Positions 44,913 to 53,753 of a stretch of DNA of 64,000 nucleotides are shown piece after piece. The notes under the pieces were generated by a model. It saw only the letters and a program-made list of their open reading frames with translations. It did no database searches and had not been told where the DNA came from. Position 1 is the first letter of the stretch. Each line of letters begins with the position of its first letter. Location of the stretch: NCBI RefSeq assembly GCF_000284595.1, contig NC_017671.1, positions 1,707,001 through 1,771,000 on the forward strand. The letters run 5' to 3'. This DNA is from Stenotrophomonas maltophilia D457. Its GTDB lineage: Bacteria > Pseudomonadota > Gammaproteobacteria > Xanthomonadales > Xanthomonadaceae. A program made the position numbers and the translations under genes.

Positions 44913-45362
44913 CTAGTGCTGCAACGGGGGCGCATCCGCGCGCCCTCGACGCCTGAACGCCCGCCACGCGCTCACCGCCGACACCATGCACAGCGCCAGC
45001 AGCAGGCCCACGTCCAACAGCAGCAGCCACAGCAGATGCATGCCTTGTACCGGCGGCTGATGCATCGCCGACAGCATCCACGGCACCGACCACAGCAGCA
45101 GAAGGGCGAAGGCGATCAGCAGGCGCAGCCACAGGCGTTTCAGTCTCCACGGCCGCACGATCAAGGCGGCTACCACCAGTTCGACCGTGCCCAGCAACGC
45201 GAAGACGATGACGGTGCTGGTCGGGTAGGGCAGTTCGGCGCCTTCCAGGTGGTGCAGCAGCCAGTAGTCCGGAGTGAAGCCGGCATTGACCAGTGCGGCG
45301 ATCAGCGCCAGCCAGGTCAGCGCGACCAGCAGCCAGAACAGGCGGATGTAACGTCTAGGCAT
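44913..45362 (-). CDS. Small integral membrane protein, 149 aa
   Basis: Four hydrophobic helices (for example LFWLLVALTWLALIAALVNA and LLWLLLLDVGLLLALCMVSA) with Arg-rich loops, ending RGRADAPPLQH. It overlaps the next gene upstream by 8 bp and converges on the efflux operon with a 2-bp gap. No known family recognised. Confidence 0.72.
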   Translation of the reverse strand: MPRRYIRLFWLLVALTWLALIAALVNAGFTPDYWLLHHLEGAELPYPTSTVIVFALLGTVELVVAALIVRPWRLKRLWLRLLIAFALLLLWSVPWMLSAMHQPPVQGMHLLWLLLLDVGLLLALCMVSAVSAWRAFRRRGRADAPPLQH

Positions 45363-45756
45363 CGGTGGTGTCCGTGGTGTAGCGGGAGGTTGCCCGCGAC
45401 GAATAGCGCAGGCTTGCGGCGATTGCGGCCAGTGCCAGCAGGCCAGGTCCAGCGGTGAAGTACACCAGGCGCAGCGGATGGTCGTGCATCAGCGTCCAGC
45501 TGGCGAACGCCAGCGGCGCCGCCAGCACCAGCAGCTTGGCGAACAATGGCCGCAACACTGCGATCAGCAGTTGGGCGCCAATGAACATCCAGAACAGATG
45601 GAACTGGGCGATGCCCAGGCCGATGTCGCGATGGGAGGTGAAGCCAAAATGGTCGCGATACCAGTTCATTCCCAGCGGAATCAATGCCCAGTACAGCAGC
45701 GCCACCAGCAGATGCAGCAGCAGGGCGATCAACAAGGGTTTGCCGCGAAGGAACAT
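45355..45756 (-). CDS. Small integral membrane protein, 133 aa
   Basis: Starts MFLRGKPLLIALLLHLLVAL. Four predicted helices, with a short basic tail ending SRYTTDTTDA. It is coupled to the following 149-residue membrane protein. Function is unknown. Confidence 0.72.
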   Translation of the reverse strand: MFLRGKPLLIALLLHLLVALLYWALIPLGMNWYRDHFGFTSHRDIGLGIAQFHLFWMFIGAQLLIAVLRPLFAKLLVLAAPLAFASWTLMHDHPLRLVYFTAGPGLLALAAIAASLRYSSRATSRYTTDTTDA

Positions 45757-45825
45757 GGGCGCATGGGGCTGGGCGGGGCAGCGTACCCCAGTGCGGACGC
45801 CCGTGACCGCATGATGTGAAGACTG

Positions 45826-45854
45826 TTGACGGCGTGAAGGAATTTGGACACAAT
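45826..45854 (+). promoter_or_regulatory. tRNA-Gly promoter (copy 2)
   Basis: TTGACG (45826-45831), 17 bp, CACAAT (45849-45854). From the -10 to the tRNA it is almost identical to the region at 40179-40216, so the promoter was duplicated with the tRNA. Confidence 0.8.
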
Positions 45855-45886
45855 AGCGCTCCTTCGACGCAGGTCGAACGGAATCT

Positions 45887-45962
<76 letters not shown>

Positions 45963-45968
45963 GATTCT

Positions 45969-45997
45969 ACAGGGCCCCGGCAGGGGCCTTGTTTTTC
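45969..45997 (+). terminator. tRNA-Gly terminator
   Basis: ACAGGGCCCC/GGGGCCTTGT around GGCA, followed by TTTTC. Confidence 0.85.
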
Positions 45998-46104
45998 TCC
46001 CGCCACGGCAAGGCGGGGCACGTTGAGCCACAAGGCTTTGCGCGCAGTCAGAAAGGTGAAATCGCTGGTGTGTTTTCCGGATTTCCGGTAGCATGTCGGC
46101 TTAC

Positions 46105-46180
<76 letters not shown>

Positions 46181-46190
46181 TGTTCCGACA

Positions 46191-46209
46191 GGCCCCATCA
46201 TGGGGTTTT
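46191..46209 (+). terminator. tRNA-Gly terminator
   Basis: CCCCAT/ATGGGG followed by TTTT. Confidence 0.65.
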
Positions 46210-46246
46210 GTCTTGTCAGGGTTCCGTTCCTGGCGCGCAGTACGTT

Positions 46247-46320
46247 GGCCTCATGGCAGAGTGGCTATGCACCGGATTGCAAATCCGTTTACAGCGGTTC
46301 GATTCCGCTTGAGGCCTCCA
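46247..46320 (+). tRNA. tRNA-Cys(GCA)
   Basis: A 74-nt cloverleaf with acceptor GGCCTCA/TGAGGCC, anticodon loop ATTGCAAAT (GCA) and encoded CCA. Its 3' end is the likely attL of the prophage whose integrase starts 161 bp on. Confidence 0.97.
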
Positions 46321-46323
46321 AAT

Positions 46324-46349
46324 AAAGCCCTGATTTATCAGGGCTTTTT
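46324..46349. terminator. Bidirectional terminator after tRNA-Cys
   Basis: AAAGCCCTGA/TCAGGGCTTT with loop TTTA and T-runs outward; it separates the tRNA from the integrase gene. Confidence 0.93.
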
Positions 46350-46481
46350 CTTTGCCTGACGTTTGGCGGCGCTAGCCAAAATCCCCTGATTCGGCCCTGA
46401 AATCATCGGTCTGCCACCCGTTTCCGGGTGGCAAACTCGCGTTAACATGTGCCGAGTGCGTTTACGTGAGTTTGAGCAGGG

Positions 46482-47597
46482 ATGGCAACCAAGCGACGCC
46501 GGGGCGACTCCTGGCAGTACACGATCAAGCGGGCGGGGCTGCTGCCCCAGCCGGTCTATCTGAGCTTCGCCTTGGAGGCAGAAGGGGACGAGTACGTGCG
46601 TCGCCTTGAGGCGCTGCTCGACCGAGGGATAGTGCCGGAGGAGCTGGCCAACACCAAGGCGGCGGCGAAGGACCTGCGCAGCCAGGTAACCGAATATCGG
46701 AGCGCGCAGCACATTTCTGTCGATGATGAGCAGTTGCTGCCCGTCCTTCTCTCGCGGTTGCCTATCGGCATCACCTTGCCGCAGCTGACCTTCACTTGGG
46801 CGACCGAGTGGGTGACCTCCATGAAGCGCGAGCAGAATCTTGCGCCTTCAACGATCCGACACTATGTGGGGGCGCTCTCCCGTGCCTTGGATTGGCTGGC
46901 TGCTCACGGCGCGCTGCCAATGAATCCTCTGCGACTCCTGCCTCGGGGTTACTCCACGTACACGGCTGATGACAAGATCGCTGTGAAGCACATAGATGGG
47001 GAGGCGAAAGCCGACCAGGAGCGCGATCGCCGTCTGGAACTGGGTGAGGAAGAACGCATCCGCGAGATCCTGGCCGGCGCAAAGCCGCCGGGGCGGCAGC
47101 GGGCTCTCGATCTGCCGCAGCGGGAGGCGCTGATACTGATGTTCGACATGGCGCTGGAAACAGCCATGCGCATGCGTGAGATCTACACGCTCGAGCGCAG
47201 CCAGCTCGATGTGGCACAGCGCACGATCTTCCTAGACAAGACCAAGAACGGGAGCAAGCGTCAGGTACCCATGACCTCAGTTTTGCTGGCGAAGCTTGCC
47301 GCGTATGAGGGTGACTACGATGGGCGGCTTTTACCATTCTGGGCAGGCGAGCGTAGCCCGCTGGCCCTGCGGCGTGTATCGAGTAAGCTGTCGCGTCAGT
47401 TCGAGCGCATCTTCGTTGCGGCAGGGTGCGCGGATCTCGGCTTCCATGATCTGCGCCATGAAGCGACGAGCCGACTGTACGAAAGGACCTCGCTGACGGA
47501 CATCCAGATAGCAAAAATCACTGGGCATCGCGATCCGCGACAGTTGAAGCGGTACGCCAACCTCCGCGCTTCTGATTTGGCCGATCAGCTCTGGTGA
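46482..47597 (+). CDS. int: Prophage tyrosine integrase
   Basis: A 371-residue site-specific recombinase. An N-terminal SAM-like core-binding region lies at about 100-150. The catalytic set is Arg 230/232 (TAMRMRE), Lys in TKNGSKRQVP, HDLRHEA (H322, R325), GHR (H349) and nucleophile Tyr 358 (LKRYANL). It inserts and excises the phage at tRNA-Cys. It converges with the 116-residue HTH gene and overlaps it by 13 bp. Confidence 0.95.
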   Translation: MATKRRRGDSWQYTIKRAGLLPQPVYLSFALEAEGDEYVRRLEALLDRGIVPEELANTKAAAKDLRSQVTEYRSAQHISVDDEQLLPVLLSRLPIGITLPQLTFTWATEWVTSMKREQNLAPSTIRHYVGALSRALDWLAAHGALPMNPLRLLPRGYSTYTADDKIAVKHIDGEAKADQERDRRLELGEEERIREILAGAKPPGRQRALDLPQREALILMFDMALETAMRMREIYTLERSQLDVAQRTIFLDKTKNGSKRQVPMTSVLLAKLAAYEGDYDGRLLPFWAGERSPLALRRVSSKLSRQFERIFVAAGCADLGFHDLRHEATSRLYERTSLTDIQIAKITGHRDPRQLKRYANLRASDLADQLW

Positions 47598-47935
47598 TCG
47601 GCCTGCTCGTAGGCGCGGAGGTCGGGCAGCTTGGTGCGGCGCGACTTGCTCGCACGTCTTGTCGGCCCAGGTGCCGGTGAGTTAGCTGCAGGCTGGGTGC
47701 CGATCGCCGACTTCTTTCGCTCAGCAGCTTGCCTGCGTCCTTCCGAGCGCAGGAAGTCGATCAGGTCCTCACGCAGCATGACGGTGTGCTTCTGGTTCAA
47801 GCGCACGGCAGGTACCTCACCCTTGTCCACGAGGTCCTTCATTGCCTCTAGGCCGAGCCGGAGCATCCTCGCGGCACCCTCCAAGCCCAGGGTGTCGTCA
47901 ACGTCGTCCATGGCCTGGTGTCGCTTGGCGCTCAA
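47585..47935 (-). CDS. HTH protein, probable excisionase/regulator
   Basis: A 116-residue protein. A winged-helix-like start (LEGAARMLRLGLEAMKDLVDKGEVPAVRLNQ is seen as separate segments) resembles excisionase-type DNA-binding domains. The tail is basic and disordered. Its position opposite the integrase end fits an Xis-like or regulatory role, which is inferred. Confidence 0.68.
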   Translation of the reverse strand: MSAKRHQAMDDVDDTLGLEGAARMLRLGLEAMKDLVDKGEVPAVRLNQKHTVMLREDLIDFLRSEGRRQAAERKKSAIGTQPAANSPAPGPTRRASKSRRTKLPDLRAYEQADHQS

Positions 47936-48051
47936 GCATGGCTCCTTTCAGCTTCGCGATCACGGGATGGCGGCCCCTCGCATCTCATGCGGACCCCTGG
48001 TTGATCCGGCTGCGTGGCAGAATGCGCTCCAGTCCACATGGAGGTTGCTGA

Positions 48052-48690
48052 ATGAGTTGGGTGGAAGGATTGGCGGCATGCGCTCCGCTTGGAAAGGCTT
48101 GCGTTCTCGACTGGAGCGCCATTGCAACCGCATCGGCGGCTTTCGTCGCACTCTTCGTAGGAATTGCTCCTTTGGTGTGGGGTAAACGCCAACGAGCTCG
48201 CATTGGCAGAGCTAAGGCGCGGATTGCCGAAGTCGATCTGAAAATGCAGGCGTTGCATTTGGCTGCTGGCCTTCACTTGATCTCTGGCAAGGTCGTTCAG
48301 CGTCACAACTATCGAGTAGCGATGCGTCAATTCCGAGCGCTCAATGCCGATAGCTGCCGAGACCTTGTGCCTTACTTGGACTCTCTCTCGAGCGGCCTGG
48401 AAGCCCCTTTGAGTGACGTCATATCTGACATTGGCATCGCAATTCGGCTTCTCGAAGACATGGACTCCAGAGATGATTCCATGGAGACAAACCCTTCTGG
48501 GCCAAGGAGCCTGTACGAAGAACTTCTTGAAACCATGGAATCTGCCCGTAAGGCCCTCTCGACGGCGATCGGCGGCGGGTACGTGCTGGAGCCATTGGAG
48601 CCAGATGCGGAGAGGCTTGCAGAAACGCTCCGCCGATATGCGATGGACGAGCTGATGGCTGAAGTGCTGAGAGGCCAGCACGTTCGATAG
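48052..48690 (+). CDS. Prophage accessory protein with one membrane helix, 212 aa
   Basis: GGAGG seven bases before ATG 48052. A short N-terminus is followed by one hydrophobic helix at about 22-44 (AIATASAAFVALFVGIAPLVW) and a long helical cytosolic domain. It reads rightward alone among leftward genes and is less GC-rich, so it is likely a lysogeny-expressed cargo gene (moron). No known family recognised; exclusion or host-fitness roles are possible. Confidence 0.72.
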   Translation: MSWVEGLAACAPLGKACVLDWSAIATASAAFVALFVGIAPLVWGKRQRARIGRAKARIAEVDLKMQALHLAAGLHLISGKVVQRHNYRVAMRQFRALNADSCRDLVPYLDSLSSGLEAPLSDVISDIGIAIRLLEDMDSRDDSMETNPSGPRSLYEELLETMESARKALSTAIGGGYVLEPLEPDAERLAETLRRYAMDELMAEVLRGQHVR

Positions 48691-48710
48691 GGATCGCAAA
48701 ATAGGTCGGT

Positions 48711-48971
48711 TCATTTGCCCACCACCTGGCTGTCGAACACAGCGAATGCAGCCTTGCAGGCCGGTTTGCCGCAACGCTGGCGGCCAGTGATCGTCTCGGC
48801 AGCAACCTCCGTCTCCTCAGTGTGGAAGGGGATACCGCAAGCGGGACCACGGTCTGCCCCCCACTTGTTGCCGGGGCGATCCACGATGGCGTGCCACTTG
48901 GGTGGGCGCGGGTTGTGACCGTGGCCGGCTGGACATGCGTAGAACGACGCATCGCGCAGGGCGGCCTTCAC
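48711..48971 (-). CDS. Prophage Cys-rich small protein (GTG start)
   Basis: 86 residues from GTG 48971, coupled by a GTGA overlap to the upstream gene. It contains YACPAGHGH, GPACG and RCGKPAC, which could form a zinc site. Last gene of the leftward early operon. Unknown function. Confidence 0.68.
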   Translation of the reverse strand: MKAALRDASFYACPAGHGHNPRPPKWHAIVDRPGNKWGADRGPACGIPFHTEETEVAAETITGRQRCGKPACKAAFAVFDSQVVGK

Positions 48972-49546
48972 GATTGCACCGCCTGGCTGTCGATATGCCG
49001 CTGCCGCCGGACGTCGATCACGCCCAGCACCGAGTTGCGGCGCACCACGTCGTGCCCGTCGATCTGGCCGACTACGCCAACCACGCAAACGGCTCGGCGC
49101 AGTTCGTCCAGGTCCACGGCTTGTGCGCGCGGGGACTCCCAGTGGCCCGTGCCATCGTTCACCCATGTCCATCCAGTGGAGGCGAGCACAGCAGCGGCTG
49201 CGGCGTTCTTGCGCGCATCATCGACGGCGTCCATTGCGGTCCTGATTGACCGATTGGTGGGAAACGCCGGGTGATCGGCGGCGCACTCCTTCCAACGAGC
49301 ATCGGGATCGACGCCTAGGTGCGACCAGAGCGATGCCAGCGTAGCCGACGGCTTGCGGCCGCCATTCGGATAGATGCAAACGTCGGCGCTGCCGCCCTTC
49401 CGATGCCGGCGAACATGGTGAACCTCGCGAATCCAGCGCATGTTCCCGTTGACGTTGCTGGTCACGATGAATGTCGCATCGCCAACCGTCAGGCGGTGCT
49501 TACGGTTGCGCTGCGGCGGGTAGTCGGGATAGTCGATCATGCTCAC
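48968..49546 (-). CDS. Prophage hypothetical protein, 192 aa
   Basis: Starts MSMIDYPDYPPQRNRKHRLT. The N-terminal part is beta-rich and basic (HHVRRHRKGG) and the centre has WKECAADHPAFPTN. No motif known to me. It is coupled at both ends by 4-bp overlaps within the early operon. Confidence 0.7.
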   Translation of the reverse strand: MSMIDYPDYPPQRNRKHRLTVGDATFIVTSNVNGNMRWIREVHHVRRHRKGGSADVCIYPNGGRKPSATLASLWSHLGVDPDARWKECAADHPAFPTNRSIRTAMDAVDDARKNAAAAAVLASTGWTWVNDGTGHWESPRAQAVDLDELRRAVCVVGVVGQIDGHDVVRRNSVLGVIDVRRQRHIDSQAVQS

Positions 49547-50193
49547 TGGGCACCTTCCTTGGCCGCGCGCGCGGCGAGGTAGTCGCCCAGCACAGTGCCG
49601 GTCTGATCGTCGGCCAAGACATTGGCGGAACGGGGGGAGATACCAACGCTGTCGTCGCCTTCGTCGAATGCGCCCTGGAAGCGGAGCAGCGGCTTCTCAT
49701 GCCATTCGTCCGGCAGCAGATGATCCAGAACGCCCTCACCGAGGCTGGTGCTCAGCTCGCGGACTTCGTGGAACTCATGCAGACGGCCGTTGTCCCATGC
49801 CATCCCTGCGCAGGTCTGGCAGATGACCACCTCGTCCGTGCGGTCGCAGTTGGTGCAGGCATAGCCCACCGGCTCCCCCACCGGCTGGCGGGCGCCAGAG
49901 AGCGCGGCATACTCGGCGAAGGCATTGCGGATCGCTTCGCGCGATTCCTCGGGTGCGTCCGTGGTGAGGTAGCCAAGTACCCAGTCGGCGCTGATGCCCA
50001 CCGGCTGGCGGGCGGCGAGGGCTGCGTGGATCGCATTCCGTGCAGCGATCATGTCGAACTCGTCGCCTTCGCTTCCCGCCACATAGGCGTCGACCCGAAT
50101 GCGATCAACCTCTGGCCAATAGTGGGGCGCATCCCCCAGTCTCACCCTCCCACCGGGCTGCACGTCCGCCAGGGTCTTGTTGTCGGTGGTCAT
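49543..50193 (-). CDS. Prophage hypothetical with Cys4 motif, 216 aa
   Basis: The middle holds CTNCDRTDEVVICQTC, a zinc-knuckle-like Cys4. The ARQPVG segment occurs twice, and its DNA (ACCGGCTGGCGGGC) is repeated directly near 49870 and 50000. Modular phage proteins of this kind carry variable repeated blocks. Function is unknown. Confidence 0.7.
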   Translation of the reverse strand: MTTDNKTLADVQPGGRVRLGDAPHYWPEVDRIRVDAYVAGSEGDEFDMIAARNAIHAALAARQPVGISADWVLGYLTTDAPEESREAIRNAFAEYAALSGARQPVGEPVGYACTNCDRTDEVVICQTCAGMAWDNGRLHEFHEVRELSTSLGEGVLDHLLPDEWHEKPLLRFQGAFDEGDDSVGISPRSANVLADDQTGTVLGDYLAARAAKEGAQ

Positions 50194-50525
50194 GCACTCT
50201 TCTCCAGAAGGAAATTGGTGTCGATGTGCCAGCCGGCCTCACGGGCTCCGAGCAGTCGCAGCTCGTTGGTGTCGAATTCATCCAGGCCGAGCATCCTGGC
50301 GACGAGCTCGATGTGGTTCGGCGAGATGGGCCGGTCGCGGTAGAACAGGTCGTAGACGTTGTGCTTCGAGCAGCCCCAGACCTCGGCCAAGTCCTGCATG
50401 CGCTTGCCTTCCTCCAAGAGGTGGCGCTTCAAGTGCGCGCGCACGCTGTCGACCGAGCGGGGGATGCGAATCGGACGGCCACCGGCTGCCATGCCGTTGT
50501 TGGCGTGCTGGCGTCGGATGCTCAT
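50190..50525 (-). CDS. Prophage Cro/CI-type HTH protein
   Basis: A 111-residue protein. The HTH at about 40-75 is MQDLAEVWGCSKHNVYDLFY. It has a basic head and a polar C-terminus. It overlaps the methyltransferase gene by 4 bp. Probably a DNA-binding regulator; the target is unknown. Confidence 0.72.
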   Translation of the reverse strand: MSIRRQHANNGMAAGGRPIRIPRSVDSVRAHLKRHLLEEGKRMQDLAEVWGCSKHNVYDLFYRDRPISPNHIELVARMLGLDEFDTNELRLLGAREAGWHIDTNFLLEKSA

Positions 50526-52666
50526 GCGGCCTCCGCCTGCGGCAAAGCCACCGGGTCCAGGTTGGCGTCGATCAAGGCGTAGAACGGCGGTGGGCTGACG
50601 CTATTGCCGCACATGCGCACCTGGGCCGTGGTCTTCAGTACCGTGCCGTCGGCGGTGTGGTCGATGATGTAGGTCACCGGGAAGCCCTGCGCGCGGAAGA
50701 GCTCATGCGGCTTGAGCATGCGCAGGCCGATATCCACGATGACGTAGGGCGTGCCCTTGATGACCACGGTGACCAGCGCCAAGCGATCCTTGGTAGTCAC
50801 CGTGTCTACTGGGTCGTGCAGATCCACGGCGATGCCGCTGCCGTAGTACTTCACCAGGAACGCTGCCACGCGCAGGGCGCCCGCTTCCTGTTCCGGGCTC
50901 AGGGTGCATTCCACTTCGGCGAAGCGCGTTGCACCGGCGAGCACGGTCGGAAGAGGCACCCGCAGGTCGTTCCCCACCACGTTCTCCGCCATCGCCGTCA
51001 GGTGTGCAGCGACCAGGCGCTGCTGGCTGCCGCTGGCAGTAATGGTGCTGACCGGGTCGCGAGCATCGTTGCCTGCCCCCTCATAGAACCCGCCGTTGGC
51101 CTGTTCCAGAAATGCGGTCGCCAACCCATGGTGGTTGCCTTGGGCAGCGATGGTCGCTATCGGCTCGCACGCATCGCCACCCGCCATGTTGTTGCGCAGG
51201 GTGACCAGTGACGCAGCGGCCACGCCGAGGGCATGCGCGGCGCCTGCCGGGCGTGCGGCACCAGCACCAGAAGTGATCGTCGGCACGGGCTCGGTGGCCG
51301 CCGTGCCGATGCTGTCGCCGCGGAACTTCACCAGATGCGGCGCGGCCACAGCGTGCTTTACACCGCCCGCGACAATCGTGCCCAGCGGCTGCTGCAGATC
51401 CAGCGCACGCGGGGCCTGGCCCTCGCGCTCGCCATAGCCGGTCTGGACAAGTGTCGGGGATACTACCGAGAAGTGCCCACCCTTCACTCCGGCGCAGACG
51501 GTAGGAAGTGGCTCGTCCGCTGCCATCGTCCGTTGACGGCTTGCGTTGGCATGCTCGGTGAGGAACGGCGCCAGCTCCGGCGCCACCAGCATCAGCTCGC
51601 CGCGATTGGCGGCAGTGATGGTACGCATGGGGTCGCGCACGCTATGCACGCGATCTCCGCCCTGGTGCGTTGCAGGGACGATGAAGGGATCGGCCGAGTT
51701 GATGACGTGCCGCATGACGCCCTTGGCGATGCGGCGCATGGTTGCGTCGGCCAGCGGCCGGTCCCGAGTAAAGATGGACGGGCAGGGAATCGAGAAGTCC
51801 AGGCAATCAGCAGCAGTCACGCGCGGCTTCTGTCCCGGGGCTGTGCCATGGGTCGGCTCGGGCCACACGATGGGCTGGCCATCGCGGCGACCGAGCAGGA
51901 ACAGACGTTCGCGGCTGGTGCCGGCGCCGTAATCGCTGGCCACCAGCTTCCGCCACTCCACCGCGTAGCCCAGCGCCCGCAGTGCTGCGACGAACTGCCG
52001 CCAAGTGCGGCCGCTGTAGCGCTTATGGGGGACAAGAGCCTGGCGCTCGACGGGCACCCGCTCGCCCTTGTCGGCGACTCGGTTGACCATGACCGGCTTG
52101 CCGCGCCGGAACAGCGGCTTTCCCGACTCCGGATGCACGGCCTGGACCAAGTCAAGGGTGATCACCCGGCCGGACTTGGAGCAGCGCTTTGCCACCAGCG
52201 GACCCCAGGTCAGGATCTGCCACACGTTCTCCATGGAGATGATGCGCGGCGCGGTGTTGGTCCCGTACAGCCGATCAGCACGCAGCAGCTGGCCAACCCA
52301 CTTCAGCACCACCCACGACAATGCGCGGGTCTTGCGGCTGCGCGGCTGGCCGCCCTTGGCCTGGCTGAAGTGCGTGCAGTCCGGCGAGGCATGGAACCAG
52401 CCGATGGGCCGGCCGGCCACGTCCACGCGTGGGTCTGCGTGCCAGATATCCTCGCGGTGGTGCTGGGTCAGGGGGTGGTTGGCGGCGTGCATGCCGATGG
52501 CCAGCTCATCGTGGTTGTAGGCCAGGGCGGGATCGATGCCGATGGCCTGCTTAAGCCCTTCCGATGCGCCGCCACCGCCGGCGAACAGATCCACGACGAT
52601 CTCGCCGGGGCGCAGGCGGGAGACCTGTGGCGGCGGGAAGTTGAAGGAGCGGGAACCGTCAGCCAT
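50522..52666 (-). CDS. C5-cytosine DNA methyltransferase with repeated variable region
   Basis: A 714-residue protein starting MADGSRSFNFPPP at 52666. SAM motif I is VVDLFAGGGGASEG, the catalytic Cys is 97 (ASPDCTHFS) and motif VI is ENV at 146. C-terminal motifs are FRAQGFP and QVRMCGNSV. From about residue 345 the target-recognition part carries eight repeats of [DE/V/Q]P-x-x-T-[IV]. It probably protects phage DNA from host restriction. No restriction enzyme is beside it. It overlaps the upstream gene by 8 bp. Confidence 0.93.
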   Translation of the reverse strand: MADGSRSFNFPPPQVSRLRPGEIVVDLFAGGGGASEGLKQAIGIDPALAYNHDELAIGMHAANHPLTQHHREDIWHADPRVDVAGRPIGWFHASPDCTHFSQAKGGQPRSRKTRALSWVVLKWVGQLLRADRLYGTNTAPRIISMENVWQILTWGPLVAKRCSKSGRVITLDLVQAVHPESGKPLFRRGKPVMVNRVADKGERVPVERQALVPHKRYSGRTWRQFVAALRALGYAVEWRKLVASDYGAGTSRERLFLLGRRDGQPIVWPEPTHGTAPGQKPRVTAADCLDFSIPCPSIFTRDRPLADATMRRIAKGVMRHVINSADPFIVPATHQGGDRVHSVRDPMRTITAANRGELMLVAPELAPFLTEHANASRQRTMAADEPLPTVCAGVKGGHFSVVSPTLVQTGYGEREGQAPRALDLQQPLGTIVAGGVKHAVAAPHLVKFRGDSIGTAATEPVPTITSGAGAARPAGAAHALGVAAASLVTLRNNMAGGDACEPIATIAAQGNHHGLATAFLEQANGGFYEGAGNDARDPVSTITASGSQQRLVAAHLTAMAENVVGNDLRVPLPTVLAGATRFAEVECTLSPEQEAGALRVAAFLVKYYGSGIAVDLHDPVDTVTTKDRLALVTVVIKGTPYVIVDIGLRMLKPHELFRAQGFPVTYIIDHTADGTVLKTTAQVRMCGNSVSPPPFYALIDANLDPVALPQAEAA

Positions 52667-53357
52667 GTGCTGCCTCCCAGGCAATGATCGCCTCGGCAGC
52701 AAGCGGTCGCACGAACCATGCGGCTGGACCATCTTCGGTGTCACCCAGCCACACCAGGCGCCAATCTGCGTCGGGGCCAATAGGCTGCCACGCGCGCATC
52801 TCGTCCCAGTAACGATGGTCGCCGCTCTGCACGGCCTCTTCGGTGAAGTCGCCAGACGTCACCTGCAGGTCGAATCCCTGCGCGAGGAACAACGGCCGCA
52901 ACGACACCTCGCGACCGTCAGCCCACATTGGCACATCCGGATGGCACGGGACCTCGCCGTCGGCGTTGCGCGCCGGGAGCCGACTGGGGTGGTACAGGCC
53001 GCGCCACGGGTCTGCTGGATCGACAGCGGTGCGGGACTGATTCCTGACCAGCTCCAGTAATTCGGTCGCCTGCGCCAGCCGGGCACGGGTGGTGTCGCAG
53101 AGCGGCGTGTCGCCGTCCTGCATGCTGCTGCGCAGAGTCGCCACATAGGCGGTTACTGCGGCTTCGAACACGCGCAGATCCTGCAAGCGCGGCAGGCGGT
53201 GGTGTAGATCCCGCAGCGCGGTCTGGGCCTGGCCGAGGGTGATGGCCTTCGCCTGATTGGGCAGCCACACGGCCTCGACAGCGATCGCACTGATCGTTTC
53301 GAATGCGTCGCGCAGAACGGGGCAGTTCGTGGGAAGAAGCGTGAGGTTCGCGGTCAT
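52659..53357 (-). CDS. Prophage hypothetical protein, 232 aa
   Basis: Starts MTANLTLLPTNCPVLRDAFE at 53357. The N-terminal half is helical (LGQAQTALRDLHHRLPRLQDL) and the C-terminal half is acidic and Trp-rich (WRLVWLGDTEDGPAAWFVRP). No motif recognised. Coupled on both sides in the early operon. Confidence 0.7.
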   Translation of the reverse strand: MTANLTLLPTNCPVLRDAFETISAIAVEAVWLPNQAKAITLGQAQTALRDLHHRLPRLQDLRVFEAAVTAYVATLRSSMQDGDTPLCDTTRARLAQATELLELVRNQSRTAVDPADPWRGLYHPSRLPARNADGEVPCHPDVPMWADGREVSLRPLFLAQGFDLQVTSGDFTEEAVQSGDHRYWDEMRAWQPIGPDADWRLVWLGDTEDGPAAWFVRPLAAEAIIAWEAAHG

Positions 53358-53746
53358 TGGCGGGCCTGATCGAATAGGGTGAAAGTGTTCACAAAGGCGC
53401 CAGCGAGCGGCGCTTTGCATGCGGCGTGGGTGTCCCCGGACGGGCGACGAGGAAACGGCGGCATGCGGCGGTACCGGCCGTTGGGATCAGCGGCGTACTT
53501 CCCGTCTCTGAGTCGCACCGCCTGGTACTGGGGAAATGCCTCATCAGGCAATGCCTCGCGCGCCTCCTTGATCAGCGCGACGAAGCGCTCCTGCCAGTCA
53601 ATGGGCATGGACTGCAGGGTTCGGCGCGGCACCACCAGGTAGGCGGCGCGACTGAGGCCGAAGGCATGCCAAACCGGCCCATCGGAATAGGTACTGCCAG
53701 GCCTTCCGGGTTCGGTGACGGTCGCCGCGTGCGAATCGCTGCTCAT
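53354..53746 (-). CDS. Prophage hypothetical protein, 130 aa
   Basis: Starts MSSDSHAATVTEPGRPGSTY; the core is GPVWHAFGLSRAAYLVVPRR, then IDWQERFVALIKEAREALP. This resembles small phage proteins of unknown role. 4-bp overlap with the following gene. Confidence 0.7.
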   Translation of the reverse strand: MSSDSHAATVTEPGRPGSTYSDGPVWHAFGLSRAAYLVVPRRTLQSMPIDWQERFVALIKEAREALPDEAFPQYQAVRLRDGKYAADPNGRYRRMPPFPRRPSGDTHAACKAPLAGAFVNTFTLFDQARQ

Positions 53747-53753
53747 GGAGGCC

